DNA of 64,000 bases, taken from MPNO01 sp965205995. GTDB taxonomy: Bacteria; Pseudomonadota; Alphaproteobacteria; MPNO01. Location of the stretch: assembly GCA_965205995.1 (NCBI GenBank), contig OZ242200.1, forward strand, positions 372,001 through 436,000. Direction: 5' to 3'. Position numbers and translations under genes: made by a program. Below the pieces are notes generated by a model. It did no database searches, was not told the origin of the DNA, and was given only the letters and a program-made list of their open reading frames with translations. Each line of letters begins with the position of its first letter. Within the stretch, counting starts at the first letter, position 1. Positions 1 through 8,585 of this stretch are shown in pieces.

Positions 1-1005
1 GCCGCGCTTGCGCTTACCGGCCGGGAAGGGGCGGATGGCGAAGCCTTCCTGCGCGCGGTGCTGCAGGGCTTCGAGGCGGTTTGCCGGGTCGGCATGTCGG
101 TCGGCCCGACGCACTACAAGGTCTGGCACAACACCGCGACCTGCGGGCCGTTCGGCGCGGCGATGGCGGCCGCGGCGGTCTGCGGGCTCGACGACGATGC
201 CACCGTCCATGCGCTCGGCAACGCGGGAACGCAATCGGCGGGGCTGTGGGAATTCCTCAACACCGGGGCGATGAGCAAGCACCTCCATGCCGGGCGCGCG
301 GCCGAGGCGGGGGTGGTCGCGGCGGAGCTGGCGGCGGCCGGCTTCACCGGCCCGCCGGCGATCCTGGAGGGACCGCAGGGGTTCTATGCCGGCGCCTGCC
401 CCGACCCCGACCCGGATGCGGTGCTGCGCCGCCCGGGCGCGCCCTGGCAGGTGCATGCGACCTCGATAAAGCCCTGGCCGTCCTGCCGACACACCCATCC
501 CGCGATCGACGCCGCGCTGGAGGTTTCGGCGGCGATCGACGCGGCAGCGGTGGTCGGCGTCGAGGCGTCGACCTACCGGGCGGCGGTCGATGTGTGCGAC
601 CGGCCCAACCCGACATCGCCCTATGAGGCGAAATTCTCGCTCCAGCACTGCATCGCCGCGGCGCTCGCCGACGGTGCGGTGGGGTTCGACTCCTTCGAGG
701 CCGAGGCGCGCGCGCGCCTCGCCGCCCTGCGCTCCAGGGTGAGCGTGCGCGCGGGCGAGCCATACGTGTCCGACTATCCCGCCGCCTGGGGCGGCGAGGT
801 GACGGCGGTGCTCGCCGGCGGCAGACGGGTGAGCGCCGCCCGCCGCCGGTGCAAAGGCGATCCCGAGGCCGCGCTCGACCGCGGCGAGATGGCGGAAAAG
901 GCGCGCGGATTGCTCCGCTTCGGCGGGGTCGCCGATCCCGAGGGAACGATCGCAAGCGTGCTCGGCATGGCCGGCGGCGGGCCGGTGCCGGCGCTCGACA
1001 TCTGA
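1..1005 (+). CDS. MmgE/PrpD family protein (5' truncated by window edge)
   Basis: The reading frame is open from the first base and ends at TGA 1003, so 334 C-terminal residues of a protein of usually 440-500 residues are present. The MmgE/PrpD family includes 2-methylcitrate dehydratase and cis-aconitate decarboxylase; the substrate here cannot be told. Family signatures visible are KPWPSCRHTHPAID near residue 157 of the fragment and the C-terminal stretch NPTSPYEAKFSLQHC. An isocitrate lyase/PEP mutase-family gene follows 11 bp downstream, the same pairing as prpD-prpB further on. This suggests that the two act in sequence on a branched tricarboxylic or dicarboxylic acid. The family call is firm; the function is open. 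Confidence 0.9.
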   Translation, partial: AALALTGREGADGEAFLRAVLQGFEAVCRVGMSVGPTHYKVWHNTATCGPFGAAMAAAAVCGLDDDATVHALGNAGTQSAGLWEFLNTGAMSKHLHAGRAAEAGVVAAELAAAGFTGPPAILEGPQGFYAGACPDPDPDAVLRRPGAPWQVHATSIKPWPSCRHTHPAIDAALEVSAAIDAAAVVGVEASTYRAAVDVCDRPNPTSPYEAKFSLQHCIAAALADGAVGFDSFEAEARARLAALRSRVSVRAGEPYVSDYPAAWGGEVTAVLAGGRRVSAARRRCKGDPEAALDRGEMAEKARGLLRFGGVADPEGTIASVLGMAGGGPVPALDI

Positions 1006-1016
1006 AGGGAAAGCCG

Positions 1017-1853
1017 ATGGCGGAGTCCGCACAGGTCGCGAAAGCGGAAGCCTTCCTGGCGCTGCATGACGGGCCCGAGCCGCTGGTGCTGGTCAACGCC
1101 TCCGATGCCGCGACCGCGCGGATCGTCGTCGAGGCGGGCTATCCGGCGGTCGCCACGTCGAGCGCCGGGATCGCCTGGCTGCTGGGCTATGCCGACGGCG
1201 AGAACATCCCGCGCGAGGAAATGCTCTGGATGGTGCGGCGCATCGCCGAGCGCGTCGACGTGCCGGTGACCGCCGATATGGAGGCGGGCTACGGCATCGA
1301 ACCCGAAGCGGTGGCCGACACCGTCCGGGCGACGATCGAGGCCGGCGCCATCGGGCTCAATATCGAGGACGGCACGATCGGCGCTTCCGATCCCCTGCTC
1401 GATTTCGATCTCGCGGTGGCGCGTATCGCCGCCGGGCGGAGCGCCGCCGACGAGACCGGCGTGCCGGCCGTCATCAACGCGCGCTGCGACGTGTTCCTGC
1501 GCGGCGGCAAGGGCGCCGAGGCGCTGGCGGAAGCGATCCGCCGCTGCAACGCCTTTCGCGAGGCCGGCGCGGATTGCCTGTTCGTCCCCTTCGCGCGCGA
1601 CTCGGACACCATCGGGGCGTTGGTCGAGGGGATCGACGGGCCGGTGAATACCTTGTCGAGCGCGGTCTCGCCGCCGATATCCGAACTCAAGCGGCTCGGC
1701 GTCGCCCGGGTCAGCATCGGCGGGCTGCTCTCGCTCGCCTTCGCCACGCTGGCGCGAAACGCCGCCGCCGAGCTCGGCGGCCCCGGCACCTACGGCTTCG
1801 CCGAGGGCGTCATCCTGCACCCCGAGATGAACGCCCTGATGGCGGGCGAGTAG
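1017..1853 (+). CDS. Isocitrate lyase/phosphoenolpyruvate mutase family protein
   Basis: 278 residues, ATG behind AAGGGAAAG. The TIM-barrel family cleaves or forms C-C or P-C bonds next to a carboxylate using Mg2+. The metal-site region DMEAGYG (about residue 87) and NIEDG (about 118) are clear, and ARCDVFLRG marks the next strand. The flexible KKCGH-type loop of true isocitrate and methylisocitrate lyases, present in the prpB gene at 6.5 kb, is absent. It is therefore more likely an oxaloacetate-decarboxylase-like or carboxyphosphonoenolpyruvate-mutase-like member than a methylisocitrate lyase. It follows an MmgE/PrpD gene closely and probably shares its transcript. No phosphonate genes are nearby. 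Confidence 0.88.
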   Translation: MAESAQVAKAEAFLALHDGPEPLVLVNASDAATARIVVEAGYPAVATSSAGIAWLLGYADGENIPREEMLWMVRRIAERVDVPVTADMEAGYGIEPEAVADTVRATIEAGAIGLNIEDGTIGASDPLLDFDLAVARIAAGRSAADETGVPAVINARCDVFLRGGKGAEALAEAIRRCNAFREAGADCLFVPFARDSDTIGALVEGIDGPVNTLSSAVSPPISELKRLGVARVSIGGLLSLAFATLARNAAAELGGPGTYGFAEGVILHPEMNALMAGE

Positions 1854-1925
1854 GGCGATTCCAATCCGGCCCCGATCGCTCTACCATTCCCGGCTCGGCG
1901 CAAGCGACACGCCAGGGAGGATGAA

Positions 1926-2507
1926 ATGAAGACGATCGAGATCACGCCGGACGAGATGCAGAGCCGGATTTCGCGCTACGGCGCGCTCGAGCCGCTGCCG
2001 ATCCAGCAGGACCCGGAGATACCGCAGGAGGCGAACGACGTCGTCTATGCGCGCAAGCTGCTCTCGGTCATCGGCCTCGGCGGCGACGTGGAGACGCCGA
2101 TCAACACCGGCGCGCCCATCGTGGACGCAGCCGGCATGACCATGACGCTCGCCGTCTGCCCGCCGGGCCAGGGCCCTTCGCTGCACGCCCATCACCAGAC
2201 CTACGAGACCTTCACCGTGCTCAAGGGCCGCTTCGAGGTGACCTGGAACGACGACGGCGACGAGCGGGTCGAGCTCGACCAGTTCGACACCATCTCGGTG
2301 CCGCCCAGGGTCAACCGTGCCTTCCGCAATATCGGGGAGCAGGAAGGCATCCTGCAGGTGCTGATCACCGGCGGCGTGCACGACATGACCGATATCGACA
2401 TGGCGCCGTCCTCTGCGGACAAGCTCGACGCGATCAAGGCGGGGCTGAAGGAGAAGTTCGCGGCCAGGGGCCTCACCTTCACCGCCCGGAAGGATGCGGC
2501 CGCCTAG
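1926..2507 (+). CDS. Cupin domain protein
   Basis: 193 residues, ATG 8 bp behind AGGGAGG. A single conserved beta-barrel (RmlC-like) is visible around residues 75-140, with the metal-ligand pattern HAHHQTYETFTVLKG (His, His, Glu), then FDTISVPPRVNRAFRN for the second cupin motif with its usual His replaced by Asn/Arg. No signal peptide is seen. It probably binds a divalent metal and acts as a small dioxygenase, isomerase or sensor; nothing fixes the substrate. Its stop overlaps by 3 bp the stop of the convergent thiamine-diphosphate enzyme, so there is no space for a terminator between them. Confidence 0.85.
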   Translation: MKTIEITPDEMQSRISRYGALEPLPIQQDPEIPQEANDVVYARKLLSVIGLGGDVETPINTGAPIVDAAGMTMTLAVCPPGQGPSLHAHHQTYETFTVLKGRFEVTWNDDGDERVELDQFDTISVPPRVNRAFRNIGEQEGILQVLITGGVHDMTDIDMAPSSADKLDAIKAGLKEKFAARGLTFTARKDAAA

Positions 2508-4174
2508 CGGCTCCGGGCGCGTATCCCGCTCAGCGTGGCGCTCGGCGTGATCGCGTCGGGATCGATCTGGAGTTCGAGCAAAGCGGGCGCCTCGGCTTCA
2601 CGGGCGCGTTGGAAAGCCCCGGCGAAATCCTCGCTGCGGGTCACCGTCTCGCCGTGCAGGCCGTAGGCTCTCGCGAGCATGTTGAAGTCGGGGTTGACGA
2701 GGTCGGTGGCGATCACCCGGCCGGGGTAGTCGCGCTCCTGGTGCATCCGGATGGTGCCGTAGCAGCCGTTATTGACCACCAGGAAGGTGAGGTTGCGGAG
2801 GCCCTGCGCGGCGGCGGTGGCGACCTCCTGGCCGTTCATCAGGAAATCGCCGTCGCCGCACCAGGCGACGATTTCGCGGCCGGGGTGCAGAATTGCGGCC
2901 GCCACACCCGCCGGGACGCCATAGCCCATCGAACCGCTCTGCGGCGAGAGCTGGGTGCGGAAGCCGCGATAGCGGTGGAAGCGGTGCAGCCATTGCGAGA
3001 AATTCCCGGCGCCGCTGGCGACGATGGCGTCCTCTGGTAGCGCATCCTCCAGATAGCGGACCGCATCAGCGAGGTTGAGGCTGCCCGGCATCTCCGTCGG
3101 CTCCGCGAACGCCTCGTAGGCGGCGCGCATCGCCGCGCGATGCGCGGCCCAGGCTGGGTTCGCGACCGGCTCCAGCGCGGCGAGCGCGGCGGCGAATTGC
3201 GGCATGCCGGCATTGATCCCGAAATCGGGCTGATAGATTTTGCCGATCTCGTCGATCCCCGGATGCGCGTGGATCAGACGCTGGCGCGGCTTGGGCAGGG
3301 TGAGGAGCGAATAGCCCTGGGTTATGGTCTCGCCAAGCTGGGCGCCGGCCACCAGCAGCAGATCGGACTCCCTGATCGCATTGGCGAGGGCCGGGTTGAC
3401 GCCGAGCCCGACCACGCCGGCGTAGCTCGGGTGGCGGTTGTCGAACAGATCCTGGCGGCGAAACCCGACGGCGACGGGCAGGTCGTTGGCCGCGGCGAAG
3501 GCCCGCAAATCGTCATAGGCGGGTTCGGTCCAGCCGCTGCCGCCGGCGAGCACGATCGGACGCTCGGCCCGCACCAGCATCTCGCGCAGCCGCGCGATGT
3601 CGTCCGGCGCCGGGCTTGCCTGTATCTCCGCATAGGCCGCGCCGTCCTCGATCTCGGCGCGGTCGGTCTGCATGTCTTCCGGCAGCGCCAGCACCACCGG
3701 CCCGGCCCGGCCCGAGGTCGCCGTGCGGAAGGCGCGGTTGACGTATTCGGGGATCCGCGCCGGATCGTCGATCTGGCCGGTCCATTTGGTGAGCTCGCCC
3801 ATCATCCGGCGGAAATCGATCTCCTGGAAGGCTTCGCGTTCGGCCATGCCGCGCGCGACCTGGCCGACGAAGACGATCGCCGGCGAGGAATCCTGGCGCG
3901 CGGTGTGGATGCCGACGCTCGCATTGGTCGCCCCGGGACCGCGGGTGACGAAGCAGATGCCGGGCCGCCCGGTCAGCTTGCCGTAGGCTTCCGCCATATA
4001 GGCCGCGCCGCCCTCCTGACGGCAGGCGATGACGCGGATCCGGTCGCGCACGTCGTACAGCGCATCGAGGGTCGCGATATAGCTCTCGCCCGGAACGCAG
4101 AAGATCGTGTCCACGCCATGGGTGAGCAACGCGTCGGCCAGGATCTGGCCGCCGGTCCTGAGATTGCTGGTCAT
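2504..4174 (-). CDS. Thiamine pyrophosphate-binding enzyme (acetolactate synthase/decarboxylase family)
   Basis: 556 residues with the three domains of this family. The N-terminal pyrimidine-binding domain holds the activating Glu in FCVPGES (about residue 29). The central domain lies around 190-320. The C-terminal diphosphate domain carries GDGDFLMNG followed by NNGCYGT, the GDGX(25-30)NN Mg-ThDP motif. No linked small regulatory subunit gene is present, so catabolic 2-oxoacid decarboxylation or ligation is more likely than valine biosynthesis. ATG 4174 is chosen because it overlaps the upstream cupin stop (ATGA), making the two genes one translationally coupled unit. Confidence 0.9.
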   Translation of the reverse strand: MTSNLRTGGQILADALLTHGVDTIFCVPGESYIATLDALYDVRDRIRVIACRQEGGAAYMAEAYGKLTGRPGICFVTRGPGATNASVGIHTARQDSSPAIVFVGQVARGMAEREAFQEIDFRRMMGELTKWTGQIDDPARIPEYVNRAFRTATSGRAGPVVLALPEDMQTDRAEIEDGAAYAEIQASPAPDDIARLREMLVRAERPIVLAGGSGWTEPAYDDLRAFAAANDLPVAVGFRRQDLFDNRHPSYAGVVGLGVNPALANAIRESDLLLVAGAQLGETITQGYSLLTLPKPRQRLIHAHPGIDEIGKIYQPDFGINAGMPQFAAALAALEPVANPAWAAHRAAMRAAYEAFAEPTEMPGSLNLADAVRYLEDALPEDAIVASGAGNFSQWLHRFHRYRGFRTQLSPQSGSMGYGVPAGVAAAILHPGREIVAWCGDGDFLMNGQEVATAAAQGLRNLTFLVVNNGCYGTIRMHQERDYPGRVIATDLVNPDFNMLARAYGLHGETVTRSEDFAGAFQRAREAEAPALLELQIDPDAITPSATLSGIRARSR

Positions 4175-4827
4175 GTTTCGATGAACTCGTCCACGAATAC
4201 GGTGTATTTCTGAAGCTTGGGCTTTTCTGCATCTTCCGGGTCGACATAGCGGATCGAGCTCTTGCCCTTGAGCCGGCGCGGCAGGATCATCGCCCGCGAG
4301 AAATGCCCCGGCGCGTCGTCCGGCGCCCAGGCATAGACCGGGTCCGGGCCGGCCTCGCACCAGGCGTCGTATTCGCCGATCTCCGTCGTCTCGCCATGCA
4401 CCCGCACGTTGAACCCGCCCTTGAGCAGGCAGCGTATGCCGCCGCCCTGGTGGGTGTGGGTATAGGCGATCCCGCCCGGCGGCAGCTCGACCTTGTCGCA
4501 GCGCAGCAAATAGCCGTCCGGATCGTCGAGCCGGAGCGGCGCTTCCAGCTTGCGTTCCGATCTCACCCCCTTGCCGGCGGGGGCGCCCGCGCCGGCGTCG
4601 AGCTCGTAGCGCAGCAGGCACGCCCCTTGCGCGCGGGCGACGATCGAGACCGGCCCGGTGCAGAAGAATGCGGAGTTCGCGGCGAGTGTCGCCGATGCCC
4701 CGCCGGCGGAAATCGAAGCCATCCCCTCCGCCACGTAGATCGCCCGGATCGCCGGGGGCAGCGCCTCGTCGAAAGCGGCGTTCGCATCGAAGTCGTCTCT
4801 GGAGAGACGGAGGACGTGAACCGTCAT
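4171..4827 (-). CDS. Cupin domain protein coupled to ThDP enzyme
   Basis: 218 residues. The C-terminal half holds a cupin with THTHQGGGIRCLLKG (about residue 123), giving two His ligands; the N-terminal half looks like a degenerate second barrel, so this is probably a bicupin. The stop overlaps the start of the thiamine-diphosphate enzyme by 4 bp, so the two are made together and probably act on one pathway, perhaps as a metal-dependent isomerase or dioxygenase that prepares or removes a 2-oxoacid. This role is inference. The gene is divergent from prpD, with 160 bp between the starts. Confidence 0.82.
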   Translation of the reverse strand: MTVHVLRLSRDDFDANAAFDEALPPAIRAIYVAEGMASISAGGASATLAANSAFFCTGPVSIVARAQGACLLRYELDAGAGAPAGKGVRSERKLEAPLRLDDPDGYLLRCDKVELPPGGIAYTHTHQGGGIRCLLKGGFNVRVHGETTEIGEYDAWCEAGPDPVYAWAPDDAPGHFSRAMILPRRLKGKSSIRYVDPEDAEKPKLQKYTVFVDEFIET

Positions 4828-4922
4828 TGGGGATCCCGATATGGAGCGCGCCCGCCAAACCGGGCGGCGCGACTACCTAAACATACCGTCCGGGTGCTCA
4901 CAACATGCGGTTGCTCCGCGAG

Positions 4923-4950
4923 TTGACCGGGTTTCGCGCTGGGGTATGAT
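4923..4950 (+). promoter_or_regulatory. Sigma70-type promoter of the prpDBC operon
   Basis: TTGACC at 4923-4928, a 16-bp spacer and TATGAT at 4945-4950. The start codon of prpD is 38 bp beyond the -10 element, and AGGAG at 4972 serves as ribosome site; it forms the right half of a small palindrome CTCCT-T-AGGAG that could partly hide it. No regulator gene of the PrpR type is adjacent, so control must come from elsewhere. Confidence 0.6.
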
Positions 4951-4987
4951 CTTGCGCCCTAAAAACTCCTTAGGAGCGCATAAATCC

Positions 4988-6496
4988 ATGCTGAATCATA
5001 CAGTTAAAGTCTATCCTTCGAAATCGAGATTAGCGAGGGAAGGCCAGCTTGCGTGGAAAATCGCGGCCGTCGCGACCGACCCGGTCGCGGTCGAGCCGGC
5101 GGTCCTGGACATGGCGGTCAACCGGATCGTCGACAATGCCGCGGTGGCGGTGGCGGCGCTCAACCGGGCCCCGGTGGCCGCCGCGCGGGCGCAGGCGCTC
5201 GCCCATCCCCGCGACGGCGGCGCGGCGGTTTTCGGAATCGCGCCCGCACGCCGCTTCGCCGCCGAATGGGCCGCCTGGGCGAACGGGACGGCGGTCCGCG
5301 AGCTCGACTTCCACGACACCTTCCTCGCCGCGGATTATTCCCACCCGGGCGACAACATCCCGGCGATCCTCGCCGTGGCGCAGCAGACGGGGCGCGGCGG
5401 CGAGGATCTGGTGCGCGGCATCGCCACCGGCTACGAGATCCAGATCGACCTGGTAAAGGGCATCTGCCTGCACGCCCACAAGATCGATCATATCGCTCAT
5501 CTCGGGCCGTCCGCGGCGGCCGGTATCGGGACGCTGCTCGGGCTTTCCACCGAGACGGTCTACCAGGCGGTGCAGCAGGCGCTGCATACCACCGTCAGTA
5601 CGCGGCAGTCGCGCAAGGGCGAGATTTCGAGCTGGAAGGCGTTCGCGCCTGCGCATGCGGGCAAGCTTGCGATCGAGGCGGTCGATCGGGCGATGCGGGG
5701 CGAGGGGGCGCCGTCGCCGATCTACGAGGGGGAGGACAGCGTCATCGCCCAGGTGCTCGACGGGCCCGATGCCGCGTACACCGTGCCGCTCCCGGGCCCG
5801 GGCGAGGCCAAGCGCGCGATCCTCGAATCCTACACCAAGGAGCATTCGGCCGAGTATCAGAGCCAGGCGATCATCGACCTCGCATTCCGCATGCGCGGCA
5901 GGATCGCCGATTTCGAGGAGATCGAGCGCATCGTCCTCCACACCAGCCACCACACCCATTATGTGATCGGCACCGGCGCCGGCGATCCCCAGAAGATGGA
6001 CCCCGAGGCGAGCCGCGAGACCCTCGACCACAGCATCATGTACATCCTCGCGGTCGCCCTGCAGGACGGCGAATGGCACCATGTGCGGTCCTACGCCCCC
6101 GAACGCGCCGCGCGCCCGGACACGACCCGCCTGTGGCACAAGGTCTCGACGGTCGAGGACGCCGAATGGACCGGGCGCTACCACGAGCCCGATCCCAACA
6201 AGCGCGCCTTCGGCGGGCGCATCGAGGTCGTGCTGAAATCGGGCGAGACCGTCGTCGACGAGCTCGCCGTCGCCAACGCCCATTCCGCCGGCGCGCGCCC
6301 GTTCGCGCGGGCCGACTACATCCGCAAGTTCGAGACCCTGGCCGACGGCATCGTCGCGGCGGAGGAGCAGCGCCGGTTCCTCGATTTGGTCCAGCGCCTG
6401 CCCGATCTCGGCCCCGAAGACCTCGGCGGCCTCAACATTGCCGTCGATCCCGCCGGCCTGGTCAACGCCGAGCGGGACGACAGGGGGATTTTCTGA
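4988..6496 (+). CDS. prpD: 2-methylcitrate dehydratase PrpD
   Basis: 502 residues, the usual length. PrpD dehydrates 2-methylcitrate to 2-methyl-cis-aconitate in the propionate-degrading methylcitrate cycle and needs no Fe-S cluster. Very typical stretches are SHHTHYVIGTGAGDPQKM and ASRETLDHSIMYILAVALQD in the C-terminal half, and KIDHIAHLGPSAAAG near residue 165. Start ATG 4988 lies 11 bp after AGGAG. The stop shares one base with the prpB start (TGATG), and prpC follows, so the whole cycle is encoded here. The protein is distinct from the MmgE/PrpD fragment at the left edge of the window. Confidence 0.95.
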   Translation: MLNHTVKVYPSKSRLAREGQLAWKIAAVATDPVAVEPAVLDMAVNRIVDNAAVAVAALNRAPVAAARAQALAHPRDGGAAVFGIAPARRFAAEWAAWANGTAVRELDFHDTFLAADYSHPGDNIPAILAVAQQTGRGGEDLVRGIATGYEIQIDLVKGICLHAHKIDHIAHLGPSAAAGIGTLLGLSTETVYQAVQQALHTTVSTRQSRKGEISSWKAFAPAHAGKLAIEAVDRAMRGEGAPSPIYEGEDSVIAQVLDGPDAAYTVPLPGPGEAKRAILESYTKEHSAEYQSQAIIDLAFRMRGRIADFEEIERIVLHTSHHTHYVIGTGAGDPQKMDPEASRETLDHSIMYILAVALQDGEWHHVRSYAPERAARPDTTRLWHKVSTVEDAEWTGRYHEPDPNKRAFGGRIEVVLKSGETVVDELAVANAHSAGARPFARADYIRKFETLADGIVAAEEQRRFLDLVQRLPDLGPEDLGGLNIAVDPAGLVNAERDDRGIF

Positions 6497-7389
6497 TGCT
6501 GTTCGCGAAAAAGACGGCGGCGGAGAAGCGGGCTGGGTTCCGCGCGGCGATCGCATCCGGCGCGCTGCAGCAATTGCCGGGCGCGTTCTCGCCTTTGGTC
6601 GCGCTCCTGGTCCAGGAGAAGGGTTTCGACGGCATCTATATCTCGGGCGCGGCCCTGGCGGCGGATCTCGGGCTTCCCGATATCGGGCTGACGACGCTGC
6701 CGGAGGTGGCCGCGCGGGGCCATCAGATCGCGCGCGCGACCGATCTGCCGGCGCTGATCGACCTCGACACCGGGTTCGGCGAGCCGATGAACGCGGCGCG
6801 CTCGATCCAGGAGATCGAGGATGCCGGGCTTGCCGGATGCCATCTGGAGGATCAGCTCAGCCCCAAGCGCTGCGGGCATCTCGACAACAAGGTGCTGATC
6901 CCGGCCGAGGACATGGCGCAGAAGATCCGGGCCGCGGCGGACGCCAAGCGCGATGCCAATTTTCTCTTGATGGCCCGGACCGACGCCAAGGCGTCCGAGG
7001 GGCTGGATGCGGCGATCGACCGCGCGAAGGCCTATGTCGATGCGGGCGCCGACGCGATCTTTCCCGAGGCGCTCACCACGATCCCCGAATACGAGGCCTT
7101 CCGGGCGGCGATCGCGGCGCCGCTGCTGGCCAATCTCACCGAGTTCGGCAAGACGCCGCTGCTCACGCGCGACCGGCTTGTCGAGCTCGGCTACAACATC
7201 GCGATCTACCCGGTGACGACGCTTCGCCTGGCGATGTTCGGGGTCGAGGAGGGGCTCGACATCCTCAAGAACCGCGGCAGCCAGGAAGAGGCGGTGCCGA
7301 GGATGCAGACGCGCAAGCGGCTCTATGAGCTGGTGCGCTACGAGGACTACAATCGGTTCGATCAGAGTCTTTTTAATTTCAGGATTTGA
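6496..7389 (+). CDS. prpB: 2-methylisocitrate lyase PrpB
   Basis: 297 residues. The enzyme splits 2-methylisocitrate into pyruvate and succinate. It has the Mg-site strand DLDTGFGEP (Asp91 region), the LEDQ strand (Glu118-Asp119) and the catalytic loop KRCGH at 124-128, whose Cys is the general acid of isocitrate/methylisocitrate lyases. This separates it clearly from the loop-less family member at 1.0 kb. The start overlaps the prpD stop by one base. The C-terminus (YELVRYEDYNRFDQSLF) is also typical of PrpB. Confidence 0.95.
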   Translation: MLFAKKTAAEKRAGFRAAIASGALQQLPGAFSPLVALLVQEKGFDGIYISGAALAADLGLPDIGLTTLPEVAARGHQIARATDLPALIDLDTGFGEPMNAARSIQEIEDAGLAGCHLEDQLSPKRCGHLDNKVLIPAEDMAQKIRAAADAKRDANFLLMARTDAKASEGLDAAIDRAKAYVDAGADAIFPEALTTIPEYEAFRAAIAAPLLANLTEFGKTPLLTRDRLVELGYNIAIYPVTTLRLAMFGVEEGLDILKNRGSQEEAVPRMQTRKRLYELVRYEDYNRFDQSLFNFRI

Positions 7390-7422
7390 AGAACCTGCGA
7401 AGCGGGAACAAGGGAGGATTGG

Positions 7423-8550
7423 ATGGCCGGACCGGAAATCCAGAAGGGCCTTGCCGGGGTGACGGCGGATACCACCGCGATCTCCAATGTGGTGCTCGAA
7501 ACCAACTCGCTCACCTATCGCGGCTACGCGGTCCAGGAGCTCTGCGCGGACGCCTCGTTCGAGGAGGTCGCCTTTCTGATGTGGAACGGGGAGCTGCCGA
7601 ACACGGCCGAGTTCGACGCGTTCCGGGCCGAAGAGACGAAGCGGCGCGAGATTTCCGAAGACCATGTCGCCGTGATCCGGCGGTTTCCGCGCGACGCCCA
7701 CCCCATGGACACCTTGCGGACGGCCGTGAGCTATCTCGGCACCACGGAGACCGCCTGGGGCGGCGAGCCGGAAGCGGCGGACCGCGAACGCTCGCTCGAC
7801 CTGTTCGCCAAGATCCCGACGATGATCGCGACCGACTACCGGTTCCGCCGCGGCGAGGAGCGCATCGCGCCCAGCGGCGACCTGCCCATGGTCGAGAACT
7901 TCTTCAACATGTGCTTCGGCGAGGTGCCGCCGGCGGAGGTCATCAAGGCCTTCGACACCTCGATGATCCTCTACGCCGAGCACAGCTTCAACGCCTCGAC
8001 CTTCACCGTGCGCACCATCGCCTCCAGCCGCTCGGATATCTATTCCGCGATCACCGGCGGCATCGGCTCGCTCAAGGGCCCGCTCCATGGCGGCGCCAAC
8101 GAGGCGGTGATGCAAATGTTCCTCGAAATCGGCGACCCCGGCATCGCCGAGCAATGGATGCGCGATGCGATCGCCGGGAAGCGGCTGGTGATGGGGTTCG
8201 GCCACCGGGTCTACAAATCGGGCGATTCGCGGGTGCCGACGATGCGCAGCTGCCTCGAGGACCTCGCCGCCTGGAAGGACGACGATAGCTGGGTCCGGAT
8301 GTCCGACGGGCTCCAGAAGGTGATGATCGAGGAGAAGGGGATCCATCCCAATCTCGATTTCCCCGCCGGTCCCTCGTACTACATGATGGGCTTCGACATC
8401 GAGATGTTCACGCCGATCTTCGTGATGAGCCGGATTACCGGCTGGACGGCGCATTATCTCGAACAGAACGCCGACAACCGGCTGATCCGCCCGCTCAGCG
8501 CCTATAGCGGCGTGGCCCAGCGCCCGGTGGTGCCGATCGGCGCGCGCTGA
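7423..8550 (+). CDS. prpC: 2-methylcitrate synthase / citrate synthase II PrpC
   Basis: 375 residues, the short (type II) citrate synthase length. It condenses propionyl-CoA with oxaloacetate. Active-site regions seen are LYAEHSFNASTF (about residue 183; His of the first motif), GPLHGGANE (about 222; second His) and GFGHRVYK (about 260), with the catalytic Asp region in the C-terminal part. It is third in the prpDBC operon, 33 bp after prpB, with GGGAGGA as ribosome site. Context rather than sequence alone decides for methylcitrate over citrate synthase. Confidence 0.93.
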   Translation: MAGPEIQKGLAGVTADTTAISNVVLETNSLTYRGYAVQELCADASFEEVAFLMWNGELPNTAEFDAFRAEETKRREISEDHVAVIRRFPRDAHPMDTLRTAVSYLGTTETAWGGEPEAADRERSLDLFAKIPTMIATDYRFRRGEERIAPSGDLPMVENFFNMCFGEVPPAEVIKAFDTSMILYAEHSFNASTFTVRTIASSRSDIYSAITGGIGSLKGPLHGGANEAVMQMFLEIGDPGIAEQWMRDAIAGKRLVMGFGHRVYKSGDSRVPTMRSCLEDLAAWKDDDSWVRMSDGLQKVMIEEKGIHPNLDFPAGPSYYMMGFDIEMFTPIFVMSRITGWTAHYLEQNADNRLIRPLSAYSGVAQRPVVPIGAR

Positions 8551-8561
8551 GGCGCAGCGAC

Positions 8562-8585
8562 GGCGGGACGCGCGCGCGTCCCGTC
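8562..8585. terminator. Hairpin between convergent prpC and the selenoprotein-like gene
   Basis: A 10-bp stem (GGCGGGACGC with GCGTCCCGTC, one G-T pair) with a GCGC loop lies just after the prpC stop and reaches the last codon of the convergent gene. There is no T-run, so it is a rho-independent terminator only in form; it may act as a transcript end or stabilising hairpin for both strands. Confidence 0.45.
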
